A stretch of 39,034 nucleotides of DNA from Deltaproteobacteria bacterium (GTDB taxonomy: Bacteria; Desulfobacterota; Syntrophia; Syntrophales; UBA2210), in the NCBI GenBank assembly GCA_016933965.1, contig JAFGTS010000027.1, forward strand, positions 1 to 39,034, in the 5' to 3' direction. How positions within the stretch are numbered: position 1 is the stretch's first letter; each line of letters begins with the position of its first letter. Positions 30,107 through 39,034 of this stretch are shown in pieces. The position numbers and the translations under genes were made by a program. Below the pieces are notes generated by a model that had not been told where the DNA came from, did no database searches, and saw only the letters and a list, made by a program, of their open reading frames with translations.

Positions 30107-32272
30107 ATGAAGAAATCAGTAAGAACCTTGATGACGATCGCTGTGGCACTGGTCTTAATCGTTGCTTCGATGCCGGCGGGAACCGTCATGGGAGCCCGGG
30201 TGACCGGAAACGACGACGTGGTTCCCACGGTACAGGACCGGGAAGAGACAACGCCGGCGGCGGAAGCGGCGCCTGCCCGTCCCGAGGCAAGAAGACCCGA
30301 TACGAGACGGACCAAAGTCAGGGAAACCCGTCCGATACCGGCGGGGGCGCAGGCCCCGGCAACCCCGGTCGAAGCGGCACCGGCTCCGGAAGCAACAGCC
30401 ACGCAGAAGGTTGAGAAGACCACCGTTGACTCTCAGTATGTCACCATCGACTTCGAAGATGTGGACATCAGGGTGTTCATCAAGTTCATCAGTGAATTGA
30501 CCGGGAAGAACTTCGTCATAGACCGCAATGTGAAGGGAACGGTGACCATCATTTCCCCGCGGAAAATATCGGTTGACGAGGCATACAAGGTCTTTGAATC
30601 GGTCCTCGATGTTCACGACTACACGGCGGTGCCGGCAGGGGATATTATCAAGATAATCCCGGTACGGACGGCAAAGGAAAAGAACGTGGAAACCCTCCTG
30701 CGGGAGCAGGCACGGAGTTCCGAGGACAAGGTGGTGACCCAGCTCATTCCGCTCAAATACGCCGATCCCGAAGAGATGAAGAAGGTCCTGATCCCCCTTG
30801 TTTCGAAAGAGAGCGTCATCTTGTCCTATTCCGCGACGGGGATGCTCATTATCACGGACCTCCTTTCCAACGTGAAACGGCTCCTGACGATCGTGGACGC
30901 GCTGGATGCCGAGGGCATCGAGGAACAGATAGCCGTCATTCCCCTGAAATATGCCGATGCCGTGGAGATTTCGAAATCGCTGACGTCCATATTCCAGCAG
31001 GGACGACAGCCCAAGCGGGGCGCGGCGGAGCCGACCGTCCGCGTTGTGCCCGATGAGCGGACCAACACGATCATCACGCTTGCCAGTGAAAATGATACCA
31101 ACAAAATAAAACAGCTCATCGAGCTTCTCGATCGGGAGGTTCCCCGGGGCGAGGCGAAGATCCGGGTCTATCACCTTGAAAACGCCGATGCCGAGGAACT
31201 GACGAAGGTCCTTATGGATATACCCACCGGCGACGACGCGAAGCGGGCGGCCCAGGGCGGCCAGGCGGCGCCGCTCCTGTCGAAGGAAGTAAAGGTGGTG
31301 CCCGACAAGGCCACGAATACGCTCATCATCACGGCGGGCAGGGATGATTACACGGTGCTGGAAGAGGTCATCAAGGAACTCGATGTTCCCCGGCCGATGG
31401 TGTACATAGAAGCGCTCATAATGGAGGTCAACGTCGACAAGGACATGAGGATCGGCGCGGAGTGGGTCGGCGGTGAGCGTTTTCACAGCGACAGCAACAA
31501 GGTATACGGCGGCGGCTTCACACTGCCATCGGGTTCCAGCATCATGCCCGGGGTCGACTCGACGGGGCTTCTTTCCTATCCCGCGGGTTTTTCAGTGGGT
31601 GTCTTCGGCGAGTCCATCAAGATAGGCGATATCACATTCCCCTCGCTCGGCGCCGTTTTCAACGCCTACCGCGAGGACAGCGACGTCCATATCCTCTCGA
31701 CGCCGCAGGTGCTGACCCTCGATAATCAGGAGGCGGAAATTTACGTGGGGGAGAACGTGCCCTATCAGACGAGACAGGAAACGTCGACGACGGACAGGGA
31801 CTACAGCACATACGAATACAAGGACGTGGGCGTTACGCTGCGCCTGACGCCCCAGATCAGCCAGGAACGCTTTGTGAGGCTGGACATCTATCAGGAAGTG
31901 ACCAAGCTCAAGTCCCAGGTCGAGGACCGTCCCACTACCCTCAAGCGCACGGCGAAGACGGCGGTGACCATCAAGGATAAATATACGGTGGTTGTGGGAG
32001 GGCTCATCGGTGACGATATCAACAACACGGTCTATAAGATCCCGCTCCTGGGGGATATCCCATACCTCGGCTATCTCTTCAAGTATGACAGCTCAACCCG
32101 TGAGAAGCGGAACCTTTTCATATTTATCACCCCCCATATTATCGAAAATCCGGTAGAGGCGAGCGATCTGTATGAGAAGAAACAGGGGATGATCGATTCC
32201 ATGGAGGAAGGGGTCATCAAGAGGCACACGCGGGACAAGTCGTCTGCTGAGGGAATACGAATAGAGGATTAA
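30107..32272 (+). CDS. gspD: Type II secretion outer-membrane secretin GspD
   Basis: This 721-residue secretin has a signal peptide (1-30) and an Ala/Pro-rich linker (about 40-105). The N0 domain (VTIDFEDVDIRVFIKFISELTGKNFVID..) is followed by three N1-N3-type KH-like modules, each with LKYADPEEMKKVL- or LENADAEELTKVL-like sequence. The C-terminal secretin core begins at about 425 (VYIEALIMEVNVDKDMRIGAEW) and includes VPYQTRQETS and YKDVGVTLRLTPQI. It would form the outer-membrane channel. No pilotin gene is seen. gspD usually stands beside gspC and gspE; here it is last in the locus. Confidence 0.96.
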   Translation: MKKSVRTLMTIAVALVLIVASMPAGTVMGARVTGNDDVVPTVQDREETTPAAEAAPARPEARRPDTRRTKVRETRPIPAGAQAPATPVEAAPAPEATATQKVEKTTVDSQYVTIDFEDVDIRVFIKFISELTGKNFVIDRNVKGTVTIISPRKISVDEAYKVFESVLDVHDYTAVPAGDIIKIIPVRTAKEKNVETLLREQARSSEDKVVTQLIPLKYADPEEMKKVLIPLVSKESVILSYSATGMLIITDLLSNVKRLLTIVDALDAEGIEEQIAVIPLKYADAVEISKSLTSIFQQGRQPKRGAAEPTVRVVPDERTNTIITLASENDTNKIKQLIELLDREVPRGEAKIRVYHLENADAEELTKVLMDIPTGDDAKRAAQGGQAAPLLSKEVKVVPDKATNTLIITAGRDDYTVLEEVIKELDVPRPMVYIEALIMEVNVDKDMRIGAEWVGGERFHSDSNKVYGGGFTLPSGSSIMPGVDSTGLLSYPAGFSVGVFGESIKIGDITFPSLGAVFNAYREDSDVHILSTPQVLTLDNQEAEIYVGENVPYQTRQETSTTDRDYSTYEYKDVGVTLRLTPQISQERFVRLDIYQEVTKLKSQVEDRPTTLKRTAKTAVTIKDKYTVVVGGLIGDDINNTVYKIPLLGDIPYLGYLFKYDSSTREKRNLFIFITPHIIENPVEASDLYEKKQGMIDSMEEGVIKRHTRDKSSAEGIRIED

Positions 32273-32285
32273 CGAGACCCCTTGT

Positions 32286-32353
32286 TTTCAATTGATTTTG
32301 CAGTATGCTGAGAATAGACTCGTTGACACAGTGAGATTTACATACAATTGAAA
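32286..32353. promoter_or_regulatory. Inverted repeat and promoter-like boxes before the TPR-barrel gene
   Basis: TTTCAATTG (32286-32294) is inverted as CAATTGAAA (32345-32353). Between them lies a perfect TTGACA (32323-32328), with TACAAT 14 bases later (32343-32348), a spacing that is shorter than usual. The 119-base gap after gspD could thus hold a separate, regulated promoter for the downstream three genes. Confidence 0.3.
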
Positions 32354-32391
32354 CAGTAATGGCATTTATTACCTTACTCGGGAGTTGGCGT

Positions 32392-33876
32392 ATGCGAAAA
32401 CCAGGAAAAATCATCTGCAATGTCTGTATCCTTCTTTTTATTCTTCTGCCGTGTGCCGCAGCTGCCGCGGGAGGGACCTACTATGATCTGGGGGTCTTTT
32501 CCTACGAAGAGGGGAACTACGAAGAGGCGGAACGAAACCTTCAGCAGGCCCTGGCGGCTGACAGCGCTGATCCTCTGGCCAACCATTACTTGGGAAGGAC
32601 CTACACGAAAATGGAGCGCTTTCCCGATGCGATGCGCTGCCTCCTCAAGGCCCGGGAATCGGGGGTCGAGCCCGCGGGGCTTGACTACGATATCGCCTAT
32701 CTGAATTACCGAATGGAAAAGTATGCCGAGGCGGCCCGGCTCTTTACGGATATTGTTGCCAGGGACCCGGAAAACATTCTTGCCCGCTATTATGCCGGAA
32801 TATGCCTTTTCAGGGAACAGCAGTACGGTGCCTCACTCGACTATCTGGTTGGGGCCGCCGACCGGAGTCCAACGCTGAGGGACAACGGCTATTACTATGC
32901 CGGCATTTCATACTTCAAGACGGATGACATGGAACGGGCCGTTGAAAAATTCGAATATGTAAAGGAGTCCTCCGTCGATGCAACCCTGCGGGACTATGCG
33001 TCGCAGTGGCTCGATGCCGTCAGGGCCGAGAAGGAGCGGCGCAAGCCTTACGAGCTCTATGCAAAATTCGGATACCAATATGATGATAATGTTACCCTCG
33101 ATCCTGTGGATAAGGACATTTACGCCGACGAGGAGGACACGGCCTTCGTCCTCTATGCGTCAGGGAAGTATGATGTCATTGAGCGGGAACAATATTCAGT
33201 GGGGGCGGGTTACACCCATTATCAGACCTGGCACAGCGATCTGAGCGAATATGACCTGACAGGAAGCATTTTCCAGTTTTACGGAAATTACCGTATGAAA
33301 TCGCTGACGTTCGGGCTCAGCTACCTTCCCCATTACTACTGGCTGGACAGTGAGAGTTTCCTCATGCGCCACCAGGTGCGGCCCGAGGTGCTCTGGCGTC
33401 TCAGTGACCGCGTCATCGCCCGGTTTTCCTACAGTTATTACCGTAACAATCATTTCGAGGACGAGGACCGTGACAGCGATGCGAACGAGATCGCTCTTGA
33501 CGGTTATTACAGCCTTCCCGACAAACAGGGATTTCTCTTCGGCGGGATCGGCTGTGAGAAGAACAGTGCGGCCCATCAGGACTTCGATTACACACAGATG
33601 AAGCTGCGCCTCGGCGCATTCCTGCGGCTGCCGCATGAGTTCGAGTTCTATGTCACGGGCAAGTATTACGGCCAGAAGTACGACAACCGTGACTCATTCT
33701 ATAATATCGACCGTGATGACGATAAATATTACGCGTCCCTTTCCCTGGAGCGGAAGCTTGTCTATGAGTGGCTTCATGTGGCTGCCGAGTACAACTTCAC
33801 GAAGAACGATTCCAATATTGATGATTATACCTATAAGAGACAGGTAACCTCCCTGTCCCTGGTCGCACGATTTTAA
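32392..33876 (+). CDS. TPR-repeat protein with C-terminal outer-membrane beta-barrel
   Basis: This 494-residue protein has a signal peptide (to about 24). TPR repeats follow at about 28-215 (YYDLGVFSYEEGNYEEAERNLQQALAADSADPLANHYLGRTY and further units), then a beta-barrel (about 225-494) rich in alternating aromatic strands and ending in LSLVARF, a typical outer-membrane C-terminus. The layout matches Slam-like/DUF560 proteins, which move proteins to the surface, but the family match is by architecture only. The start at 32392 has GGGAG seven bases upstream; an ATG at 32359 would spoil the signal peptide. Lies 119 bases after gspD and 12 before the FecR-type gene. Confidence 0.78.
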   Translation: MRKPGKIICNVCILLFILLPCAAAAAGGTYYDLGVFSYEEGNYEEAERNLQQALAADSADPLANHYLGRTYTKMERFPDAMRCLLKARESGVEPAGLDYDIAYLNYRMEKYAEAARLFTDIVARDPENILARYYAGICLFREQQYGASLDYLVGAADRSPTLRDNGYYYAGISYFKTDDMERAVEKFEYVKESSVDATLRDYASQWLDAVRAEKERRKPYELYAKFGYQYDDNVTLDPVDKDIYADEEDTAFVLYASGKYDVIEREQYSVGAGYTHYQTWHSDLSEYDLTGSIFQFYGNYRMKSLTFGLSYLPHYYWLDSESFLMRHQVRPEVLWRLSDRVIARFSYSYYRNNHFEDEDRDSDANEIALDGYYSLPDKQGFLFGGIGCEKNSAAHQDFDYTQMKLRLGAFLRLPHEFEFYVTGKYYGQKYDNRDSFYNIDRDDDKYYASLSLERKLVYEWLHVAAEYNFTKNDSNIDDYTYKRQVTSLSLVARF

Positions 33877-33888
33877 GGAGAGTGAGGC

Positions 33889-34935
33889 ATGAAAACAGCA
33901 CGCGATATTTCACGATATGCCGTATGTGTCCTGGTCGTCCTTTGCGCATGGTTCGGGTGTTCTCCCGCCGTTGCCTCCGGCATTCCCGCGGACCTGGCCA
34001 TTGAAAGCCCGTTCCGTCCGGGCCCCGGGGCTCCCGTGGGATCGGTCCTCCTGGTGCAGGGAACGGCAGTCGTCGTCCATGGTAGTGAGGCAATAGGATA
34101 TCTGTTGAAAAGCGAAGCCCCGCTCTTCAAGGGGGACACGCTCATGACGGACGATGAGGCACGGGTCAGGTTCCGCCTCAATGACGGCAGCGAGCTGACC
34201 CTTTCTTCAGGGACGCGGCTGACCATAAACAAAAGCGTCTATGACCCCGACAGTGCGAGCCGGTCATCCTTCATCGGCATGAGCTTCGGCAAGGCCCGTT
34301 TCCTGGTGACGAATCTCGCCGGCGCCAGGCAATCCGAGTTCAGGGTGAAGACCCAGACGGCCGTCTGCGGTGTCCGCGGGTCCGATTTTGTGTTGAACGC
34401 GAGCCCGGTCAATACGGAAGTGACGGCACTGGAGAACACCCGCCTGGAGGTTGCGAGTCTCTCCTTTCCCGGAGTGGAACCGGTGCTGGTCAGCGATTAC
34501 GAACGAACCCAGGTGCAGAAAGGTGCCCTTCCCTCGGAAGTGGTCCGGGTCTCACCGGAAGAGATAGAACAGTTGCTTGAGGATTTCATGGTAGGTCCCG
34601 GTGAAGTCGAGGCTGGCGCAGTGCTTACGGAAGTGGAAAAAAAGGCTGAAGAAAGAGCGGCGGAAACGGGGGTGGAAACGTTCTTCGCTGAGGAAGAACT
34701 CAAGGGAATTCTCTTCAGCGGTGATGAGGTGGTTGTTCCCGAATACCCCGCAGCGCCAGAGATTGCAGAAGAACCAGGAGTTCCCGAGATTACTGTGGAA
34801 GAGGACATAAGAGAGCAATCGGAGCAGATGCAGCTCCAGCAGGAGGTCATTTTCCAGGAACAGCTCGAGGATGAGGTGATTCAGGAGATACTGAAGGAAG
34901 AACTGCCTCACATACCGGGTACACCGGAGCTTTGA
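33889..34935 (+). CDS. FecR-domain periplasmic protein
   Basis: This 348-residue protein has a signal sequence (hydrophobic 10-30, with a Cys24-Ser context that is not a clear lipobox). The FecR domain spans about 50-175: VGSVLLVQGTAVVV, LFKGDTLMTDDEARVRFRLNDGSELTLSSGTRLTI and KTQTAVCGVRGSDFVL. The last 120 residues are acidic, Glu-rich and helical. In such contexts, FecR domains are thought to bind surface polymers or partner proteins rather than to act as sigma regulators; there is no sigma factor here. AAGGAG precedes the ATG. It is in a likely operon with the TPR-barrel gene. Confidence 0.85.
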   Translation: MKTARDISRYAVCVLVVLCAWFGCSPAVASGIPADLAIESPFRPGPGAPVGSVLLVQGTAVVVHGSEAIGYLLKSEAPLFKGDTLMTDDEARVRFRLNDGSELTLSSGTRLTINKSVYDPDSASRSSFIGMSFGKARFLVTNLAGARQSEFRVKTQTAVCGVRGSDFVLNASPVNTEVTALENTRLEVASLSFPGVEPVLVSDYERTQVQKGALPSEVVRVSPEEIEQLLEDFMVGPGEVEAGAVLTEVEKKAEERAAETGVETFFAEEELKGILFSGDEVVVPEYPAAPEIAEEPGVPEITVEEDIREQSEQMQLQQEVIFQEQLEDEVIQEILKEELPHIPGTPEL

Positions 34936-34998
34936 GACCGGACGATGCAGGATAGGTAGGGTATAACGAATTTTACCAGCATGAAAGAGGTTTGAGCA

Positions 34999-37900
34999 AT
35001 GAACAGAACATCACCCCACGCGAAAAAGATCGGAGTATGCTATGCCGTCATGATACTGTCCGCCCTGCTGTTTAGCGGTATTCTCGGCGCACCCCCGCCG
35101 GCGGCGGCCGATACCATTGTGTATTCAGAAGGCTTTGAAGCCGATAACGGTGGGTATGCGGCCAACGGAGACGCCGAATGGGAATGGGGAACCCCCGTAA
35201 CGGCGGGCCCCGGAATGGCCCACAGCGGTAATTTCTGCTGGGGGACCGATCTTGATGGAACCGTGACGAGGCCTTGCGAAGGTTCCATCGTATCGCCTGC
35301 CATACCCCTGCCCGCGATCACTGAAGACCAGATCATCCGTATCCGGTTCTGGGCCTACATAGCCGTTGACGGCATGTATGACCGGGGGGAATTCTTCGTG
35401 TCGGATGATGAGACCGACTGGGAATCCCTCTGCGAGTTCTTTCAGAGCATGGACCCCGCGGGTCAGACAACCTCGGCCTGGCGGAAATACGAGTTCAGCA
35501 TCAGCAATGGATATGCAGGCGGTAACATTTACCTGAGGTACCGGGCCGCTGTACCATACTCGAGCACCTCTTTTTACTGTGGTGGTTCGAATGATCTTTC
35601 CGGCGTGTATATCGACGACGTGGCTATAACCATCTATGACGTGCCAGGGAACAAAAAGCTTTTCGGACTGGAGGCCTGGGAAGACCCGTCAGCCTATGCC
35701 TCCTGTCCCTGGGTTGCCCCGTGGAACGGCAGCGAGTTCCACGTCGATAACGATATCTATTCCGTGGCACGACGCAAGGTGAATGAGTACACAGATCACT
35801 ATAAGCTGATGCAGCCCCTGGTCGAGGCAGGCGGCGTCTATCCCATAGAAATACAGGAACGGGAGCAGGAGGATTCCTACACGGATTTCGTGGCGCTCAT
35901 CCAGGTCGATCATGCGCCCGATGTGTCCGTCGCTCCCGATGAGGATGGAAATCTCATATCCTTCCGGCCCTCGGGTTTCCTTGCTCCTCAAAGCGCCGTC
36001 TCCGGTGACGGTGAGGATGTTCTGTCCCTTGTCTCCACGGCTGAGGACAACAAGGGATATCCCGCTTACAGTGATGACAGGGTCATTGTCAATTTCGGTT
36101 CCGTCGATGTTTCACAGGGTGCCCAGCTGTACCTGCGGGTTGCCGGGTTCATTCTCGGAGAGGGTGATAACATGCCCTACGTGGGGCCGCCGGCCATCGT
36201 GGTCGAAACGAGAGATGAGGAAGGCCTGTGGCAGGAGCGGGGCAGGCTGCGGCCGCGGTTCGCCTATTCCGTGTCCGCCTTTGAGCTTACTCCCTACCTG
36301 ACGAACGGGGAACCCGTCGAGGTCCGCCTGCGCTCGATATCACACTGGACCAAGTATCATGCCATCGATTACGTGGCGCTCCACGCGGCATCGCAACCGT
36401 CCTTCACCGCGTCCCAGGTCCTGCCGACACGGGCCCTCTTCGGTGAGACCGACATCCTTCCCATACTGATCGCTGCTGATGAAAACTACTTCGAGATGAC
36501 CACGGGAGAAAAGTTCTATCTCGAATTCCCCGTGGAGCCCCCCGTGGAAGGAACCGTCAGGGAATTCATGTTTGTTTCCAAGGGCTACTATATACCCCGG
36601 AGTGCGACATATCTTATCTATACCTGGGACGGGGCGAACTGGGTCATGCGTGACGGGTACTCCTATCCGGGGTCGGACCTTCTGAAGGAATTCGACCTTT
36701 CGTTGTTCCTTCCCGATCCGGACGGGGACTTCAAGGTCCGGGTGTGGCAGGATTACCAGTATGAACCGGCCGGCATCGATTACGTGGACCTCTGGGTGGG
36801 AGAGAACAACATACCGCTTTCCACTGCCTGGGACCACCGGTCAAATACCAGTATCTATAATACGGTCGTCATCTCCGATGATGTCAAGACATACTGGAGC
36901 GGGTGTCCGAGAAACCGCATCACCGATTATGAATTTGTACCCGAGGGGGACATAAACAATCCTCCGACGACGAATCCCGTTTCGGTCGAGGGAATGACGA
37001 TATCATGGACCTATACCGATGCCGACGAGGACCCCCAGGTGTCTTACGAAGTTGAGGTCTGGACAGGTCCGGGTGCGAGCGGAAATATCATGTGGGACCC
37101 CCCGGTGGGCACGGGAACGGCCGGATCGGTTCCTTACGATGGACAGCAGCTCGAGGACGGAGCTACCTATTATGCTCGCGTCAAGGCCTTTGACGGCACC
37201 GACTGGGGCGGATGGTCCGAAGCCGAATGGTTCTATGAGGGGAATCTTCCTCCCGTTGCCGATGCAGGAGTCCCACAGGTGGTGACGGAAAGGCAACAGG
37301 CAACACTTGACGGCACCGGTTCCACCGATCCTGATGACGGCATTGCCGCTTATTTCTGGGAACAGCTCAACGGGATTTCCGCCGTTATCGAGGACCCATC
37401 GGCGGCACAAACCACATTTATCGTGCCGGAGCTTGACGGGACGTCCAACGAGATAACCTTTCAGTTGACCGTTACCGATTTCGGCGGTCTGCAGGACCAG
37501 GATACGGTCACGTATGAAATTATCGAGGCGAACGATCCGCCCGCAGCGGATGCCGGTCCCGATCAGCGCGCCTATGAGTATACCGATGTGGTGCTTGACG
37601 GTTCCGGATCCTACGATCCCGACGGAACGATCGTCTCCTGGCAGTGGGTACAGACGGGCGGCGAAGCGGTCACGCTCTCGGATGCGACGGTGCCGAAGCC
37701 GTCCTTTGAAGCCCCTGCCTTTGCCACGGAGAACATGGATCTTGTTTTCAGATTGACCGTTGCTGATGATACAGGACTTGAATCCTGGGATGAATGCGTT
37801 GTGACGGTTCGGGATAACTTTCCTCCCAACAAGCCCGTTCCCACGGCTCCCGCTGACGGGACGGTTATTGAATCCGGCGTCGACATCGGTCTGAAAGGGG

Positions 37901-38937
37901 GGACCTGTTCCGATCCGGAGGGAGATACTCATACGGACACGCAGTGGCAGGTCAGGCGCTCCGACCTTCCGGTGCTTCTGATTGATGAAACGACGGAAAC
38001 GGACCTGACGGAATTTACCATCCCCGCCGGACTCAACCCCGGGTTGCAGTATTCCTGGCGTGACCGGTACAGGGACGAGGGCAGCAGGTCCTTCTCTCCC
38101 TGGTCCGACGAACTGACCTTTACGGTGGGCAATACTGTCCAGGACACCAGTGTCAAGGTTCCCTCGGGACTTGGTGTGGAGGATTACCGGATGGTTTCCT
38201 TTACCCAGTGGCCCGATGACCCCGCGGCAACGAACGTTTTCGGTGTGAGTCCCGACGCGACGAAATACCGGATCGGCACCTACAATCCACTCTCCGGTGA
38301 TTACATAGAACTGGGAGATCCCGCCCTGATAGTGAAACCGGGTACGTCGTACTGGTTCCTCGTAAAAGGCGGCATCAATCCCACTGTCGAGGGGGTGCCT
38401 GTCAGTCTTGCTCTGGATGTCGCAATTGAAGTGGAGCTTTTATACAATAACGACACCGGCAACGGCTGGAACATGATCGCACCGCCGAACAAGGCCGATT
38501 ATTACTGGAAGGATGTTCAGGTCGTCGTCTATGACGGAAACGGAAATGTTATAAACGGTCCCACTGCTATCGGAGACCTTGCCGAGGACAACGACATCAT
38601 TGATGCGCGGCTCTGGAGATGGGACGACGGCGCCTATTATTCCGACACGGTTCTGATGGTGCATAACAGCGGATACTGGGCACGGGCGAAGAGAGAGAAT
38701 GTATATCTTCGCTATCCGGCAAGCGCCCAGATACTGGTGTCAAATCCGGTGACGATGTTCGCCGGTCTCCTGGATGAGGGGAAACGGGCCTTTGCCAGAG
38801 CGTTGTCGCCGAAACCGGCCGTGGCCTTTTCGAACGACGCACCTCCCATGCCGTTGAGTGGATTCAGCTCTGGCTCCAGTGAAGGGGAGGGCGGTTCGGG
38901 AGGAAGTTGCTTCATCTCCACGACGCTGGGCAGGTGA
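34999..38937 (+). CDS. Large secreted PKD protein with C-terminal Cys-Phe-Ile motif
   Basis: This 1312-residue secreted protein has a signal peptide (to about 37). An N-terminal carbohydrate-binding-like beta-sandwich (VYSEGFEADNGG..YIDDVAITIYD, 40-215) is followed by further beta domains, an Fn3-like domain (about 655-748), two PKD/REJ-type domains (about 750-940, each starting ADAG and with LDGTGS or LDGSGS), and another Fn3-like domain. A GWNMIAPPN..GYWARAKRE domain follows (about 1155-1240). The end is a Gly/Ser linker, GGSGGSC, then FISTTLGR, with Cys1304. The Cys-Phe-Ile core resembles the CFI-box C-terminal signal (CFIATAAYG type). No membrane span or basic tail follows. Probably a T2SS substrate for the cell surface. 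AGAGG lies upstream of the ATG. Confidence 0.85.
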   Translation: MNRTSPHAKKIGVCYAVMILSALLFSGILGAPPPAAADTIVYSEGFEADNGGYAANGDAEWEWGTPVTAGPGMAHSGNFCWGTDLDGTVTRPCEGSIVSPAIPLPAITEDQIIRIRFWAYIAVDGMYDRGEFFVSDDETDWESLCEFFQSMDPAGQTTSAWRKYEFSISNGYAGGNIYLRYRAAVPYSSTSFYCGGSNDLSGVYIDDVAITIYDVPGNKKLFGLEAWEDPSAYASCPWVAPWNGSEFHVDNDIYSVARRKVNEYTDHYKLMQPLVEAGGVYPIEIQEREQEDSYTDFVALIQVDHAPDVSVAPDEDGNLISFRPSGFLAPQSAVSGDGEDVLSLVSTAEDNKGYPAYSDDRVIVNFGSVDVSQGAQLYLRVAGFILGEGDNMPYVGPPAIVVETRDEEGLWQERGRLRPRFAYSVSAFELTPYLTNGEPVEVRLRSISHWTKYHAIDYVALHAASQPSFTASQVLPTRALFGETDILPILIAADENYFEMTTGEKFYLEFPVEPPVEGTVREFMFVSKGYYIPRSATYLIYTWDGANWVMRDGYSYPGSDLLKEFDLSLFLPDPDGDFKVRVWQDYQYEPAGIDYVDLWVGENNIPLSTAWDHRSNTSIYNTVVISDDVKTYWSGCPRNRITDYEFVPEGDINNPPTTNPVSVEGMTISWTYTDADEDPQVSYEVEVWTGPGASGNIMWDPPVGTGTAGSVPYDGQQLEDGATYYARVKAFDGTDWGGWSEAEWFYEGNLPPVADAGVPQVVTERQQATLDGTGSTDPDDGIAAYFWEQLNGISAVIEDPSAAQTTFIVPELDGTSNEITFQLTVTDFGGLQDQDTVTYEIIEANDPPAADAGPDQRAYEYTDVVLDGSGSYDPDGTIVSWQWVQTGGEAVTLSDATVPKPSFEAPAFATENMDLVFRLTVADDTGLESWDECVVTVRDNFPPNKPVPTAPADGTVIESGVDIGLKGGTCSDPEGDTHTDTQWQVRRSDLPVLLIDETTETDLTEFTIPAGLNPGLQYSWRDRYRDEGSRSFSPWSDELTFTVGNTVQDTSVKVPSGLGVEDYRMVSFTQWPDDPAATNVFGVSPDATKYRIGTYNPLSGDYIELGDPALIVKPGTSYWFLVKGGINPTVEGVPVSLALDVAIEVELLYNNDTGNGWNMIAPPNKADYYWKDVQVVVYDGNGNVINGPTAIGDLAEDNDIIDARLWRWDDGAYYSDTVLMVHNSGYWARAKRENVYLRYPASAQILVSNPVTMFAGLLDEGKRAFARALSPKPAVAFSNDAPPMPLSGFSSGSSEGEGGSGGSCFISTTLGR

Positions 38938-38950
38938 GAAATTACACGAG

Positions 38951-39015
38951 TGTCATTCCCGCGGAGGCGGGAATCCAGGGGTAAGACTGGATGCCGGATC
39001 AGGTCCGGCATGACA
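38951..39015. repeat. MITE-like double-hairpin repeat element
   Basis: The ends TGTCAT (38951-38956) and ATGACA (39010-39015) are inverted. ATCCAG (38973-38978) and CTGGAT (38987-38992) are inverted inside. Each arm has its own hairpin (CCCGC..GCGGG; GCCGGA..TCCGGC). This is the cruciform dispersed repeat often seen in deltaproteobacteria (from memory). It starts 13 bases after the stop codon of the PKD protein gene and may also act as its terminator. Confidence 0.75.
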
Positions 39016-39034
39016 GATGGTGTTCTCGTTGATA

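Noticed and set aside
30155-31486. Long minus-strand open frame of 443 codons opposite gspD.
   Set aside because: It is a shadow of the GC-rich gspD gene. It has no ribosome site and no recognisable domain, and its composition is unlike a protein.

Overview
The window looks like a chromosome segment of a Gram-negative anaerobe, most likely a deltaproteobacterium (Desulfobacterota, Syntrophobacterales-like). This is inferred from gene content: a complete-looking pseudopilin and inner-membrane set of a type II secretion system (T2SS), a tungsten/molybdenum-type aldehyde:ferredoxin oxidoreductase with its polyferredoxin, an acyl-CoA dehydrogenase, an NDP-forming acyl-CoA synthetase-like protein, a DUF6125-like protein and a class II photolyase. 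The DNA is GC-rich by eye. No rRNA, tRNA, CRISPR array or transposase was seen.

Layout. Positions 1-85 hold the tail of an unidentified gene and a strong terminator. 504-5834 holds a secreted PD40 propeller protein with one CxxCH motif, a DUF6125-like protein on the minus strand, a CoA-ligase-like protein and an SDR resembling 3-ketodihydrosphingosine reductase. 6047-12228 is one tightly packed plus-strand operon: ferredoxin, AOR, exported propeller-like protein, class II photolyase, TudS-like putative desulfidase and MutY-like glycosylase. Several of its genes overlap, and it is preceded by a good sigma70-like promoter and a structured leader. An acyl-CoA dehydrogenase (minus) and an FGE/SUMF1-type lipoprotein (plus) diverge from about 13.7 kb. 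A patatin-like lipase (minus) sits between two nearly identical direct repeats of about 112 bp.

From 16.2 to 32.3 kb lies a T2SS locus in the order gspF-G-H, [CPBP protease and HEAT membrane protein on the opposite strand], PpiC-type isomerase, gspI-J-K, gspL-M-N-C, ExeA/GspA-like ATPase, GspB-like TPR protein, gspD. The motor ATPase gene gspE and the prepilin peptidase gene gspO are not in the window. Downstream are a TPR/outer-membrane-barrel protein, a FecR-domain protein and a 1312-residue secreted PKD protein. The last ends in a Gly/Ser-rich linker and a Cys-Phe-Ile motif, so it is a plausible substrate of the secretion locus. A CPBP glutamic-type intramembrane protease inside a T2SS locus, plus a secreted protein with an invariant-Cys C-terminal motif nearby, recalls the myxosortase/MYXO-CTERM logic. 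It is the best candidate here for an undescribed system.

The other striking feature is the intergenic DNA. At least eight gaps are built from the same short modules: a GCCGAT..ATCGGC palindrome, GGATTACG words, CTTTGTCGC words, a CCCCCTCAATCCCCC box, a CTCCCTTT..AAAGGGAGG dyad and CAGGCACT words. They keep nearly the same relative order in either orientation. These blocks abut start and stop codons and break the T2SS locus into segments. Two palindromic MITE-like elements lie near the window edges.
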